Shown here piece after piece: positions 46,326 through 60,458 of a stretch of DNA of 64,000 nucleotides (the stretch's first letter is position 1; each line of letters starts with the position of its first letter). Source of the DNA: Ganoderma boninense (Eukaryota > Basidiomycota > Agaricomycetes > Polyporales > Polyporaceae); contig CM035314.1 in assembly GCA_002900995.3 (NCBI GenBank), forward strand, positions 2,515,234 to 2,579,233, read 5' to 3'. The notes beneath the pieces are model-generated. The model saw nothing but the letters and a program-made list of their open reading frames with translations. It was not told the origin of the DNA and did not search any database. The translations under genes were made by a program, and so were the position numbers.

Positions 46326-46983
46326 TCAGGCTGCCAATAGCGGTCCTACCAAACTCAGGGTGATGAGGGAGCCATCAGATAGTGTAACTAGATTTGCACG
46401 GTTATAAGCATCCAACTCCAGATAGTGGGGCGTAGAGTCCGCTGGGGGAGGTCGTGATGAAGGTATTGACGCTTCTCCAGCGACAGAGACTACGCTGAAA
46501 ATAAGGTTCAAGTTGTTTGTGGCTGTTAGGATCGAATATTCTTCCGGCGTCAATGTTGCCAAACTTGGTCTACAGCGGCCACCATCTGAGCTCTCTGGGT
46601 CTCCCGTCCGTGGGTTGTGCACCACTCTTCTTGGCCCTCTGTATCAACCTACCCTCTGCACAAGTTTGGACTATTCTTTGGAGTCGTAAAACTGCAGGCT
46701 TCGAGATACCGGGGGCGCATTCAATGACTTGACACGCGTTCGACGACCCGAGGAAAGACGCCGAAGGAGGTGCGATCGAATCAGGCAGAACGTGAAGGGC
46801 AACGGAAGGGAGGGGGTTGGATCGGAAGGGAAGCACTTGTGTTGACTTCTGTGAAGGTGATGGATTGTGGAAGATATAAAGGTGCACTGGCACGCAAGAT
46901 TCGGTCAGAGCCTGCCATTCCCCCATTCCTTCTACCTCGTCGTTTTTCGTCGATCCTGTGGTGCCTGGTTGCGGCGTAAACAT
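46326..46983 (-). CDS. hypothetical protein in two frames
   Basis: The ATG at 46983 begins MFTPQPGTTGSTKNDEVEGMG and stays open to 46570, reading SVALHVLPDSIAPPSASFL and RIVQTCAEGRLIQRA. The adjacent frame takes over near 46600 and gives ATLTPEEYSILTATNNLNLI and LDAYNRANLVTLSDGS to a stop at 46326. Either a short intron or a one-base shift links them. Not recognised, and possibly not a gene. Confidence 0.3.
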
Positions 46984-47555
46984 GGTATCTACGGCAAAGA
47001 TTTTTTGCGAAAGTCGGTTCGATCAGTCTCGGCGCCATGCCAGTTCATGTGGCTCCACTTGGCGGAACAACTTCAGTGTCAGGTGTCTTCCAGCTTCTTG
47101 CTAGTACGTCGCCTCTCAAACGCGCCAAAATCTCCTCTCGTCTACTCCTGCACGTAACGCATTCTTACTTTTGGATCGTCCTTAAGAGTCAGTCCCGTCG
47201 TCTTTGGTCGATCATCGTTGCGTTTCGTCTCTGCTCCACAGCCATGTCTGCGACAATTGTGGAGCGCGCTAACGTGCGTTGCTCGCCCTGCCCTCCGCTC
47301 GCGCGAACACACAGCCCCGCTAACTGCAGCTGGGAGGGAGGTTTAGCCCGGACCGAGATGATCGGAACCATTTCAGGCACCTAGCTTGGATGTGTTTCCC
47401 CGCAATCACGCTTCCAGTCTTCGCGGCCCGTGGGGTCGCTTGACCCAAATTTCCCAAGCATAAAACCCCGCGACAGGCAGTGAATGCAACTCGGGCCACC
47501 CCATCTACACCTCATCGCTGCCTTCCATCCCCTCGTCAGCGTCACGAGTTTCAAC
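46984..47555. other. upstream region of the MFS transporter gene
   Basis: No supported ORF. A TATA-like CATAAAAC lies near 47459, about 95 bases before the ATG at 47556, followed by pyrimidine-rich sequence. Confidence 0.4.
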
Positions 47556-50136
47556 ATGGACCAGCGGGGCGCTTTCCAGAACATACGGGTTTACTGTGAG
47601 TTTCTCATCGATTTCGCGCTCGGGTGCGGGAGCTTTAGCTGACAAACGTATGCGCGCGCACAGGGCTCGCGTTCATCGTGTACTGGGGGATCGTCCTTTT
47701 CGGTTATGATACGTGCGTAGCCTCGCTTATGCGTGGGGTATCTCTCCACTGACATCGTGCGGCGGTACTACTAGCGGTATCGGTGGAGGCGTCGTTTCGA
47801 TGACCTACTTCAAACAGCACTTCGGTCTGGTAAACGCGGACGGGTCGACGAACACGAAGAAGAGCGACGACGTCTCTTCGAACGTCGTCTCGGTTCTCCA
47901 GGCAGGCGCATTCTTCGGGGCGTTGGGCAGTGCGCCCATCTCAGGTGAGCTCGCGGTTCTGGATGGGCTCGGGGAGATAGCGTTATCCGCGCGCTCGGAG
48001 TTATGGAGGGCTGGGCGGGCTTGAATGGGCGTGGCAAGGTTCGCGCCTGGGCATCGAAGGTCGTACATTGGTCATGGGGGCGTGTCAGGCGTGCAACGCT
48101 TCCGGCCTTGCCGTAATTGACGTCGAGGACCACTTTTGGGCCCGATTTCGAGACGCCCTCGCTTTGAAGAGGTTGTCAAACGTTTTGAGTGGCGGTGCAG
48201 TTTTGCGACGTTGAACGTTGAACCATCTTCCATCGAACCCATACCGTAACCTCGGCAAGTGGACAGCTTCAAGTGCCTGTTCAACGCACGATGGATTTTT
48301 TTACTTCAAATTGGGGGCCTCGCCATTTATATGTACTCATACTGACTTCCTCTTTTTCAGCCGCGATTGGCCGGAGATGGTCGCTCTTCTCATTCACCAT
48401 TGTCTTTAGTATTGGTGCTGTGAGTACTTTTTTACAAAAAAAAAGTCTTGTTCAGACTTAAGTCCGGGCTCATTCCGAGCGACGGCAGATTCTGCAAACG
48501 GTCGCTGGTGGTTCGCGTGGCCTTGGCTACATATATGCTGGCCGCGTCATCGCCGGTCTCGGCATTGGTGCCATTTCAGCCGTCGCGCCTGCTTACGTCT
48601 CGGAGTGTAGTCCCAAGGAGGTCCGCGGGCGCATCACTGGTCTCTTCCAGATCATGGTCGCCATCGGCGTCATGCTCTCGTACTTCATCAACTGTGAGTC
48701 TAATTCCTGACGGATACGTCTTGCCTCGTGATTGACTGGTACCATAATCAGTTGGCGTCGGGTTGCACATCACGACCGGTTTCAACGTATGGCGCATCCC
48801 CTTCGGTCTCCAGCTTGTGCCCGCGGGCATCTTGGCGTTTGGGCTCCTCACCGTCAAGGAGTCGCCCCGGTGGCTCGCGTCCAAGGGTCGCACCGAGGAA
48901 GCACTGGCGAACCTGGCGTACCTGCGGAAGCTGAGCGTCCACGACGAGGACGTCCGTGCCGAGATGGCGGAGATCGAGGCTGCCATCGAGGAGGAGCGGG
49001 AGGCGCGCAAAGGTTTGGGCATGCGCGAGGCGTTCTTGGGGAAGGGCAACTTCATCCGGTTCGTCATCGCGGTCGTGATCTTCATCCTCCAGCAATGGGG
49101 CGGCCAGAACTCGGTCAACTACTACGCGCCCCAGATCTTCACCTCTGTGCGTCGCCTTGTCTTCCGCTCCGCCGACGATGCTTACACTGACCGACCGAAT
49201 GTGCACAGATCGGGTACACCGGCACGAAGAACTCGCTGCTCGCGTCGGGGATCTACGGGATCGTGAAGGTCGTCGCGACGGCGATCTTCATCTTCTTCCT
49301 GGTGGACTCGCTCGGGCGCAAGCTGTCGCTGTTCATCTCGTCGGTGGGCATGGGCGTGCTGTTCTTCATCATTGGGGCGCTCCTCAAGACGCACCCGCCG
49401 CCCAAGGACGCGGCGAGCCCGCCGCCCGCGAGCAAGGCGATGGCCGCGATGCTGTACATCTACGTGTGCTTCTACTCGATGGGCTGGGGCCCGCTCCCGT
49501 GGGTGTACGTGTCGGACATCTTCCCGACGCGCACGAGGCACTATGGGCTTGCGACCGCGTCGGCGTCCCAGTGGCTGTTCAGTGAGTTGCTCTTCTTCCT
49601 AGTTTGTTTTGTGTGTCGGCGGCTTCGATGGGGGTTCATGGCTTCGTTCGGGCCGTCAGTCGACCGTATGAACCTTGAACGTCGGACGCTGACCATAACT
49701 GTAATTTGCGTTCGCAGACTTTGTGTTGTCGAAGGTGACCCCGACGCTCGTGACCGACCTCGGGTACAAGATCTTCCTGATGTTCGCAGCCATCAACATT
49801 GGGGGCATGGCCACCTTCTCGTTGTATGTCCCTCACGTATCTATTTTCGTGCTGCGGGTACCCGCTGACGATGACGATGGGATGACAGGCTCATTCCTGA
49901 GACGAAGGGCCGCTCTCTGGAGGAGATGGACGTCATCTTTGGGGCGGTCTCGGCGGACAAGCGGCGTGCGGACATCGTCAAGCAAGAGCGGGGTACGTCT
50001 TGCCTCGGCAGTTGGATATGGATGTGTGCTCACTGTCTGTCTTTGTCCTTTCGTCCCTCTACCGTGACCCTCTACAGCGCTCGACCAGGAGAGGAACGAT
50101 GCGGGGTCCGAGCGGTCGCTCGATCGAAAGGTCTGA
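47556..50136 (+). CDS. MFS sugar/quinate-type transporter (519 aa)
   Basis: A 12-helix plasma-membrane symporter of the sugar porter family. The ten exons are 47556-47595, 47664-47712, 47775-47944, 48361-48419, 48489-48693, 48752-49146, 49209-49581, 49718-49823, 49889-49992 and 50078-50136; they sum to 1560 bases. Family signatures are clear: GYDTGIGGGVVSM in helix 1, YAGRVIAGLGIGAISAVAPA with YVSECSPKEVRGR after helix 4, KESPRWL before the central loop, ILQQWGGQNSVNYYAPQIF in helix 7, and PETKGRSLEEMD at the end. The loop-helix 7 sequence is closest in style to fungal quinate or galacturonate permeases, but substrate cannot be assigned from motifs. Intron 3 is unusually long (416 bases). A GH28 pectinase lies 4 kb away. 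Confidence 0.88.
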
Positions 50137-50810
50137 GACCCTCGCACGCTCCGTGACCCCATCCGTATCGGCCCTCATTCGGCTCCGTATCAGAGTCTGT
50201 ACTGTACTGAACGTTGAACGCTACTTCGCGCCGGTTTTGTACGTGCCCCTCGCGTCGTATACCATGCCTCGTATCCTGCATACCTCGATGGCCAGCGCAG
50301 AGCGTGGGCACGACCCACACGCCTGTCGCTTCATGATCGTGTGCCGTGCGTTTTTCACGCATATGCCGCATCTGTGCATCGGGGTCGCCCTCCGTTCCCT
50401 TCTTGTATTCTCGTGTTGTATTAGATAATATGTTCTGGGACGTCCATTACGACGAACTTTCATGTGCAATAACTGTATTTATTTGGGAATTGTCTGTGCG
50501 TGGCCTACGACCATTACCGGAAACATCTTTGGAACCTTGTACTGTATGCTTCTAAGTAGAGATAAATTGAGCGGCGAAGGTGAGTAAGAACGCGATATGA
50601 TCCCGACGCGTGACGTCACGCGTCTGATGTGCGACGGCGCCGAGCGCCGCCAGCTCGTCACTTAAGTACACTTGCCCGACGCCACGAACACTTTTGGAGG
50701 GTGATCGAAACCTTCACAAGGCCTCCACTCCCTGTCTCGTTCTATATCGTTGCGCATTCATTCACCTGGAGTCTTCTCTTCGCTTCAAGGAACGGCGGCC
50801 TCGGAGTAGT

Positions 50811-50818
50811 ATTTAAAG
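50811..50818 (+). promoter_or_regulatory. TATA-like element upstream of SPE3-LYS9
   Basis: TATTTAAA is followed by a CT-rich tract that runs to the uORF start at 50926, the usual arrangement of a fungal transcription start. Confidence 0.45.
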
Positions 50819-50925
50819 GACGTGGGGCTCGTCGCCGGCGTCGACGACTCTTGTCCTCCTTACCATCCCTTTTTCCCTACCAGAGGTCCTACCGGGACTC
50901 TCGTCTCCTCCGCATCTCACTCAGC

Positions 50926-51015
50926 ATGAAGATTGCCAATGCCTCCCCACGCATCAGCCACCTGCGTTCAGAGGAGTCGAGTCATGGCCATGGCCGATCG
51001 GATCTTGCGATATGA
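50926..51015 (+). promoter_or_regulatory. possible uORF in the SPE3-LYS9 leader
   Basis: ATG in good context (A at -3) opens a 29-codon frame, MKIANASPRISHLRSEESS and on to TGA at 51013-51015, ending 91 bases before the main ATG at 51107. Start sites inferred from the CT-rich tract lie upstream of it. Genes of polyamine synthesis are often controlled by uORFs, but no conserved peptide is recognised here. Confidence 0.35.
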
Positions 51016-51031
51016 ATCTAGGTTTATCTAA

Positions 51032-53802
<2,771 letters not shown>

Positions 53803-54126
53803 GTGGTCGAAGGGTGAGGCATCTTGGGTACGCGGGCCCGAGTAGGATGTGGAGAGAATTGAAGAAAATATGCTTAGATTGTATCAATACCACCGCCTGT
53901 GTCGTATGACCATAGAGATTGAGGACTTCTAGTGCATCGGTATAGGATGCACGTTGTAGCTGCTTCTGAAAGCCGAAAGAGCATATCCCATTGATGGTCA
54001 TATCCAAACAAAGTTGCATTTTCAGGTCCGACGTGACGGGGCAGGGCGGTCTCGGCGACGACACGTAGTCAAACAACACAGAAGACAGGTGGAGAGGTGA
54101 AGAGAGCAGACTTCTCCGGTGGCACG
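53803..54126. other. convergent 3' spacer
   Basis: Lies between two converging genes and holds their 3' ends. No ORF of note. Confidence 0.5.
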
Positions 54127-56331
54127 TCAGCCGCCGCTCCCGATCACATTGCAGCCTGTGCGTATATGCGGCTGTCAGCCTCTTCCATGTCGCACTAGGC
54201 TTTGTGTGGAGGGCGAGGGCGAGAGGGGGAACTGGAACTGACCTGGAAGCCCGGTCTCGCTCACGACGTTCACGCACGTATACGTCGGCGCGGTGCCGTT
54301 CACAACTGCGATGTCGACATTCTCGAAACGCATGTTGGGGCACGGGGCGGCGGACTGCACTCGATGTCGACGACTAAGTCGGAGCAGACGCCAGTCAGCG
54401 ACAAGAGACAGGGTGGTGGGAGAGAAGGCTACGGAGGACTACGCACGGAGGCTGCCTTCGGAGGTGCCGGACCAGTCGGCGAAGGTCAGGTTGCTGAAGC
54501 GCAGCGTCGAGGGCGCGTCGCCTCTGCCAGTGAGAGGATATGCATCATAGATCAGACTGCTTGGCTGGAGGAGAGTAGCGGGCTGAGGGACGGACGTACG
54601 AGTGGCCGCCGTTGGTCTGGTAGACGTGGATGGGGCGCGAGACGCGGTCGAGCGAGACATTCTTCGTGACCACGTTCGAGACGGAGCCTGCCCGAGCCCG
54701 CATCGGGCTGCGTCAGTCCGCTGTGGAGGATGGCGAAGGGAAAGGGAGAGCGGCCTGGGTACGCACCGGTGCCGCCGCCGCCGCCGGTGGGCGGGACGCC
54801 GTTGACGGTGCCGGTCCAGGTCTTGAAGTACACGCCGGAGCCCATGTTCGGCTGCACTTGCGGGTCGAGGCGGACCATCTGTTCGCGGGGGAAGAGTAAC
54901 AGTTATGTGGACTGTCTAGAGCTGGTGGTATATGGTATACGTGCCTTGAGGTCTTCCATGACTACGTTGTCCACGATGTCGCTCTGTCCGCGATTTGAGG
55001 GTACCAGTGGGTCAGGAAGGGGAGGGGGAGGAAAGAGGAGGAAAGGAGAGGAGGGCTTACGAATTGAACGTACTGCCCGAGAGACCCGAACGCGATCCCG
55101 TTCCCGCCGCGGCAGGTGACGTCTTTGACGAAGAGGTTTGTCGAGTTCTGCGAACCTGTGAGACGTCGTTCGTGGGGAAATGATGATGGCCTGTATGCGT
55201 ACCCCCTTGATGGCTAGACAGTCGTCACCGCATGTGATCTGCAGAGAGGTATGCTCAAAGAGATGTTTGAACGGATGGGGACACTGGCAGAAGCCTTACG
55301 TCCCAGCGGAGAAGAGTAATCTTGTCGGAACGGTAGGTGTTGATTCCTGCACAGGTACCGAAGTCAGCCTGCATATCCTCGTCAAGACTAAATGCACTAG
55401 TACTGACCATCGGTGTTTGGGACCACACTGAACAGCCACAACGGCTTATATGTTAGGACCAGGCAGACAAACACAAACAGGCGCTTCAGGACCACCACAA
55501 CTTACTTCTGCCCAGCATACGCCGGGTCCTCGTTCGTCGCGTTGCAGTACATGCCGTCGTACGTGACCTCACGCGAGTCCGCGACGGCGTTGCACCAGAA
55601 CGGCTGCGCCTCGACGCGGAAGTCGCGCACGACCCCACGTGTCACGTTGCTGAGCGTGAGCGCGACTGGGCGGCCGTCGCCGTCCGCGCGCGTGCGCGTC
55701 GCGTAGTACGACCACCACGGCTGGCCGTTGCCGTGGATGCCGCCCGCGCCGTGCGCGTCGAGCACGAAGTCGCGGCCCGTGACGACGAACCAGGAGGCCT
55801 GGTCCTGGATGACGATCACGCGGTAGGTGTTGGCTGGGTTCAGCCAGTACGCGATGTCTGGCGTGAACTGTATGGGAGAACGTGCGAAATGAAGTGAGGG
55901 AGAGAACTCAGGACTTCGATGGGAGGCTTACGCTGAGGTAGCCGTAGAGGTCCACGCGAGACGACACGAGGTCCCACGTCATCTTCCTGCAGGTGAACAC
56001 TTCAGACGCGTGCATGAGAGGCGTCGGGAGGAGATGTGCCAACCTTGTGATGTTGTATTCCCCAGGCGCGAAGACGGTCGTGCCGAAGTGCCCGCATTTC
56101 GCGATGGCGGCTTCTACCTGCACAGTTCTCGTGTCAGTAACAGTAATAGGCATGGATGCGAGCGTTGCATGTTCTGACCTGGTCTGTGTCGTCTCGCCCT
56201 TCGCCCAACGGTCGGAGCGTGCAGAGCCGCGGCGTGCTATCCTCCGAGTCGTCGCTGGCAGCCTCGGCTGGTACGACCGAACCCACAACCGAGACGGCCG
56301 CTACAAGGAGAGAGATGAGTACGGAGCGCAT
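54127..56331 (-). CDS. secreted GH28 enzyme (exo-polygalacturonase type)
   Basis: A pectin-degrading glycoside hydrolase of family 28, a right-handed beta-helix. The ATG at 56331 begins a signal peptide, [19 protein letters not shown]. At least ten exons follow (56331-56079, 56117-56044, 55986-55932, 55867 onwards). Motifs in order: VVPNTDGINTY (motif I, NTDG), [12 protein letters not shown] (motif II, DD), [15 protein letters not shown] (motif III, with Asn where endo-enzymes have the His of GHG) and GVYFKTWTG in place of RIK. NTDG and DD supply the catalytic Asp residues, so it should be active. The GNG and YFK changes point to an exo-acting or rhamnogalacturonan-type enzyme. It ends with GCNVIGSGG and a stop at 54127. 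Confidence 0.9.
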
Positions 56332-56372
56332 CGTGAACACCCAAACGGCCCTCCTGGTGTACTGTCATGAGG

Positions 56373-56389
56373 ATATTTAAACCGATTGG
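56373..56389 (-). promoter_or_regulatory. TATA and CCAAT elements of the GH28 gene
   Basis: On the minus strand CCAAT (56389-56385) and TTTAAATAT (about 56382-56373) stand just before the ATG at 56331, at distances of about 55 and 45 bases. Confidence 0.5.
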
Positions 56390-57025
56390 TCGATGGTCAC
56401 GAGCCGCGCGACGGGCCGGTAGGGAGCAACGAGCACCGAAGGGAAGTATGTTGTCGGGACTGAAGGATGTCCAGTGACTGTCCGCCCTATTGACTTGACC
56501 CGAAGATACTTCGAGGCTGGGATATTGGAGTGTTTAAATTACGTATGTCACGGTGCGCGAGGCATCGCGGTGGGTGGGCTGGTCGTGGGCCAGCGGCCTG
56601 GAATTCTACTAGAAGCAAGGCCCTGTTGCATTGGTCAGAAGGAAGAATTAAAAGTAGGGTAAAGCCAATAACGAGACATGTGATGAGTTCACATTCGAAA
56701 GCAGGCTGTTCGAAGCTCGATACTTAAGAGCTGGCTGGCCGTCGGAAGCAGAGTGACACGATGTAGGCGCCGAGCGCAAGCACGACCAAGCGTTTGGGCG
56801 CTTATGTTCTTGTTCAACTTTCCGCCGTGGTCACCACGGGTGGGCCAGGGGAAGCGGCTCAATCCGTCGCCGTTTTATATCCATTCATGCTGGGTCCGAC
56901 GAAACAGCCACTACAGAAAGGTAGGAATGTGCTTGTGTGTACAGACTGTGGTGAGGCTGACCCTGGGTGTTCCACAGAGATACCCAGTGCAGTGTGCGGT
57001 TTGAGCAACGAAAGCGTCACGGTTG
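56390..57025. other. divergent intergenic region, GH28 and EZH2-like
   Basis: No supported ORF. It probably holds the EZH2-like promoter and perhaps an upstream exon of that gene; I could not define either. Confidence 0.35.
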
Positions 57026-59663
57026 ATGGCATCCAGGACCGGCGCGGGGGCGGTAAAGGCACAGTTTGAAGATGTTTTGCGTGAATACTACGCTTGGGAG
57101 CCGACATATTGCTCGGAGAAGCTCGCGTCGCTCGATGTTCCCCTTCTTTTGGTCGCGCCTGCGACCGACTCCGACATGGCACTCCTCACTGGTGGGACGA
57201 GTTCCAGGCAGATCCGACCGGAAACAGAAACGAGAAGTGCACAGACTGCACAGGAGACATCATTCACTCGATATATCGTGCACGACGACGACCTGGTGGA
57301 GGTCGGGCTCGTTCAGGCGGATACAGTCGACGCGACTGTGGCGCTACCTGCGCCTTATCCCTCTTACGAGTCGTGCACGCCGACCTCCCGGAACATCCTC
57401 CATGGAGACGACCCGAACGCTATGCCGTTCCTGCCTTTTGCGGACGACCCGTCGTTCAACCCCACCGACTACGTCCTCGATCACAAACGCCTCGCGTGGC
57501 AGGAAGGCCACCGCGACACTGACCGTGCGTGATTCTTCCTCCAATTTCAACACGCATGGAACTTACTTGCGTATCTCTATCTAGTTCTCGAGATCGTGCT
57601 CGAGACCGCGCGTCGCCTGCATTTCGGACAGGGGATGTCCATCGAAGAGATCGACGAAACCGGGATCCTGCCCGTCTGTGGACCACGTCAGCCGGATGGG
57701 GTGCGATCTGGCACGGGCGGATGAGGTGCGGCCGGCTCGATGGTGTGGACAATGCGTGCTGACTCCGCGAAGTGACCCTATACGGTGGCCGGGGTCGTCC
57801 AGGTCCTCGAATCCGCCGCTCCCCGATCTGCCGCCCCCAGAGAGACACGACCTCCAGACGAGACTGCAGGACTACCTCACTTTGTGGTGCCCCAACGCTG
57901 ACTGCACGGAAGCGCACTGCTTGCCTCATGGTACGCTAAAGCTCCGGACTGCTGTGATCACATCACAAAGCGAGAGAGATCCCAGCTGACAGCCGTCCTC
58001 AGCTTCGGAACAGTACGAGCTAGACTTAGGGCAGCCTCGCCGGTCGGGGGAGCAGCCGTTCAGGCTCCTGCCCGCAACCGTTTCTTGCGGCCCGCGATGC
58101 GGAGCCTCTGGGGAAAACATGATCAGGGTCAGTGTTCCCAAAGTGAACAGTCGTCGAAAGCTACCGCGTCTTGTTCACCGTGGATCGATCCAGGACGATG
58201 TCGGTTGGACGGAGGAGGAGATCAGAGAGCTGAAGGTCATTTGCTACGTGTCCCCGCCCACGACGCCCTGTGTCCTGGCTCACCTATGCCGCAAACCATG
58301 TCGCGAGGTATAGCCCGTTCATGATGTCCCCCGCGCGCTCGTGCTCATGTCTGATTTCGCTAGGTCGCTGTGCTGTGCCGCGGATTCGGCGACGCTGGTA
58401 TCGCCGACGACAGACCCCTTCGCCTGTCCGTAGAGCCCGTATTCAGTGAGTCATGTTCTAAACAACAATTGTTTCGCGTGTTGATAGATGTCATTCTAGG
58501 GGACCCGCGATCTCCGGGGTTCGTTCCGTGAGTGTGTCCACCACCGTTTGCAGGAGCTCCGGTTGATCAAGCCCTCGCAGCAACGCGCCCTGCGCCCATG
58601 TCCGGACCGTGCACTGTAGCGAAGCAATGCGCGTGCAGCGTAAACGGCACGCATTGCACCAGCTCGTGTCGGTGCGGAACGCCCTGTACGTAGACGTAGC
58701 GTCTCCGTGTCCGCCGATGACCTTCTGGTGAAACGTTCTTCGCAGGCGCCAGGCGGTGGAAGGGCTGCCACTGCCAGGGAGTGGTCGCCAAGGGCTACAG
58801 GAAGCACAAGAAAGCCACAGCGTGCTCCACGGATGCCTGTCCGTGCAAGAGGGCGCGCAGGGAGTGCGATCCCCAGGTGTGCACGCCGTGCGGTAAGTCC
58901 TGTCGGAACATGCAGATCCAGCAGCGCCGGTCCAAGGTGCGTTGTCATCTGTCTCCATTCCACAACTGCTTGCAGTGTGCTCAGCGGCGTCTGCAGAGTG
59001 TGTCTGTTAGGCAGAGCGACCATGGGCTGGGCCTATTCCTGGAGCAGTACGCGAAGGAGGGCGACCTCGTCTCCGGTAAGTATGTCTCCATGGCCAGGGT
59101 TTCTACCACGCTCACCTATTGAATTCTCCCCACTCCCACCCCCCATCGCAGAATATGTTGGGGAGCTCATCTACGAGCCCACGTTCCAGTGCCGCAGGTG
59201 CGCGCCCCTCGGATGTTGGCATTCGCGTGTCCGAGTATCTGAGTGCCGCTCGAGCAGCCAACTGGCGTACCACGTGGGGCGCAGCTACGCGTTCGGGCTG
59301 AACAGCGAGGTGTCGGTGGACAGCACTAAGGCCGGCAACCCCGCGCGCTTCATCAACCACGCGCCCCACCGCAAGGCCAACCTGGAGGTAGCCAGTACGT
59401 CACCTCTAGTAACCGTAACCCTCGCTTGACTCGGCGGCGCCGAATGCAAATAAATGTCTGACCGGACCTTGGATGTGTTCCATACAGTCATGCTAGTGCA
59501 CGGCGAGCAGCGGATCGGTATCTACGCGAGTGAGTCGAGACGCGTTTGTTTGCCCGGCCTGGATGCCTGGACGGGAAGCTCATGTCTATGCATGCGTGCA
59601 GGGAAGAACGTCTCGGCTGGAACGGAGCTATTCATGGACTACGGGCCCGACTTCCCCATTTAG
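57026..59663 (+). CDS. EZH2: EZH2-like histone H3K27 methyltransferase (629 aa model)
   Basis: Catalytic subunit of Polycomb repressive complex 2. Twelve exons join in frame: 57026-57524, 57585-57673, 57726-57930, 58003-58307, 58364-58445, 58554-58685, 58746-58936, 58976-59075, 59152-59197, 59258-59394, 59488-59529 and 59602-59663. The order of domains is that of E(z): a SANT-like segment WTEEEIRELKVICYVSPPT with HLCRKPCREV, a CXC zinc region (CACSVNGTHCTSSCRCGTPC, KGCHCQGV, CSTDACPCKRARRECDP, CTPCGKSC) and a C-terminal SET domain. SET motifs are SDHGLGLFL, VSEYVGELIYE, ARFINHAPH (NH pair), HGEQRIGIYA and GTELFMDYG. Nothing follows the SET domain, as in EZH2. The start at 57026 is the first ATG of the frame, and a 5' exon is possible. 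It looks intact. Confidence 0.88.
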
Positions 59664-60458
59664 CACGAGAGGAACGAGGGGGGGGGGGCTTTATAGTACA
59701 TTCTTTGGATTTGGGTGGATTGGATGGAAGCGCCTGCTACTGTGCATAGCATCATATGCCGGGTTCATATGCCCCGGCCAGGAGGCATGGTATGTTTACA
59801 ATACTAATTGCCATGCACCGCGTTGTGTCTTGGCAAGGCGGATTCTTCTCCATGCAAGCCTTCTGTTCGCGAGCCTTCAAGGTGCTGCAAGTTCGCAAGC
59901 TGGTAAGTATTACCGGCCGGTAGCTCCAGCGCCGAACCACGTTCGGGTGTGCAGTGGCCCACTGTTGCCTAAGTACTGCGCTGGCACTTACGCGAGAGCG
60001 TTCGAGTGTGTTTCTGAATATATTCCTTCTCTACCATGTTCCGATACATTCAGTGCATTTAGCGCCATTCCGGGGGGCGGGCCGCCAAGGCACGCGCAGT
60101 CGTGACCATCCTCAGGTTCAACCTCGGGCATTCCCACGCAGTCCGCTTAGCACTGTTCGTTGTTCTGTTGCCACTGGCCCACCACCACAAGTTTGAGCGG
60201 AACCCGACAGAAAGGCTCAGGCAGTCACCAGGCAAGTACCATATATTTCCATTCTGGACTGTGGCATGTGCAGAGGTTTAGACGAGCCTTTCTTCGTGTC
60301 CTTGTCCGAGTGGCAAGACAAGTTTGCGCCGATCGTCTCCACAAGCTGTGCCACTCGACCAATGTCGCGCTCGTAACCACCTTGCACACCTTGAGAGCTA
60401 ATGATGTCATACAACAAGTGTGAAATGTCGAAACTCATATTTCTTTTTCATAGTAGAC
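59664..60458. other. intergenic region
   Basis: No supported gene. Short ORFs at 59.75-60.4 kb lack motifs. The right end should contain the promoter of the F-box gene. Confidence 0.4.
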
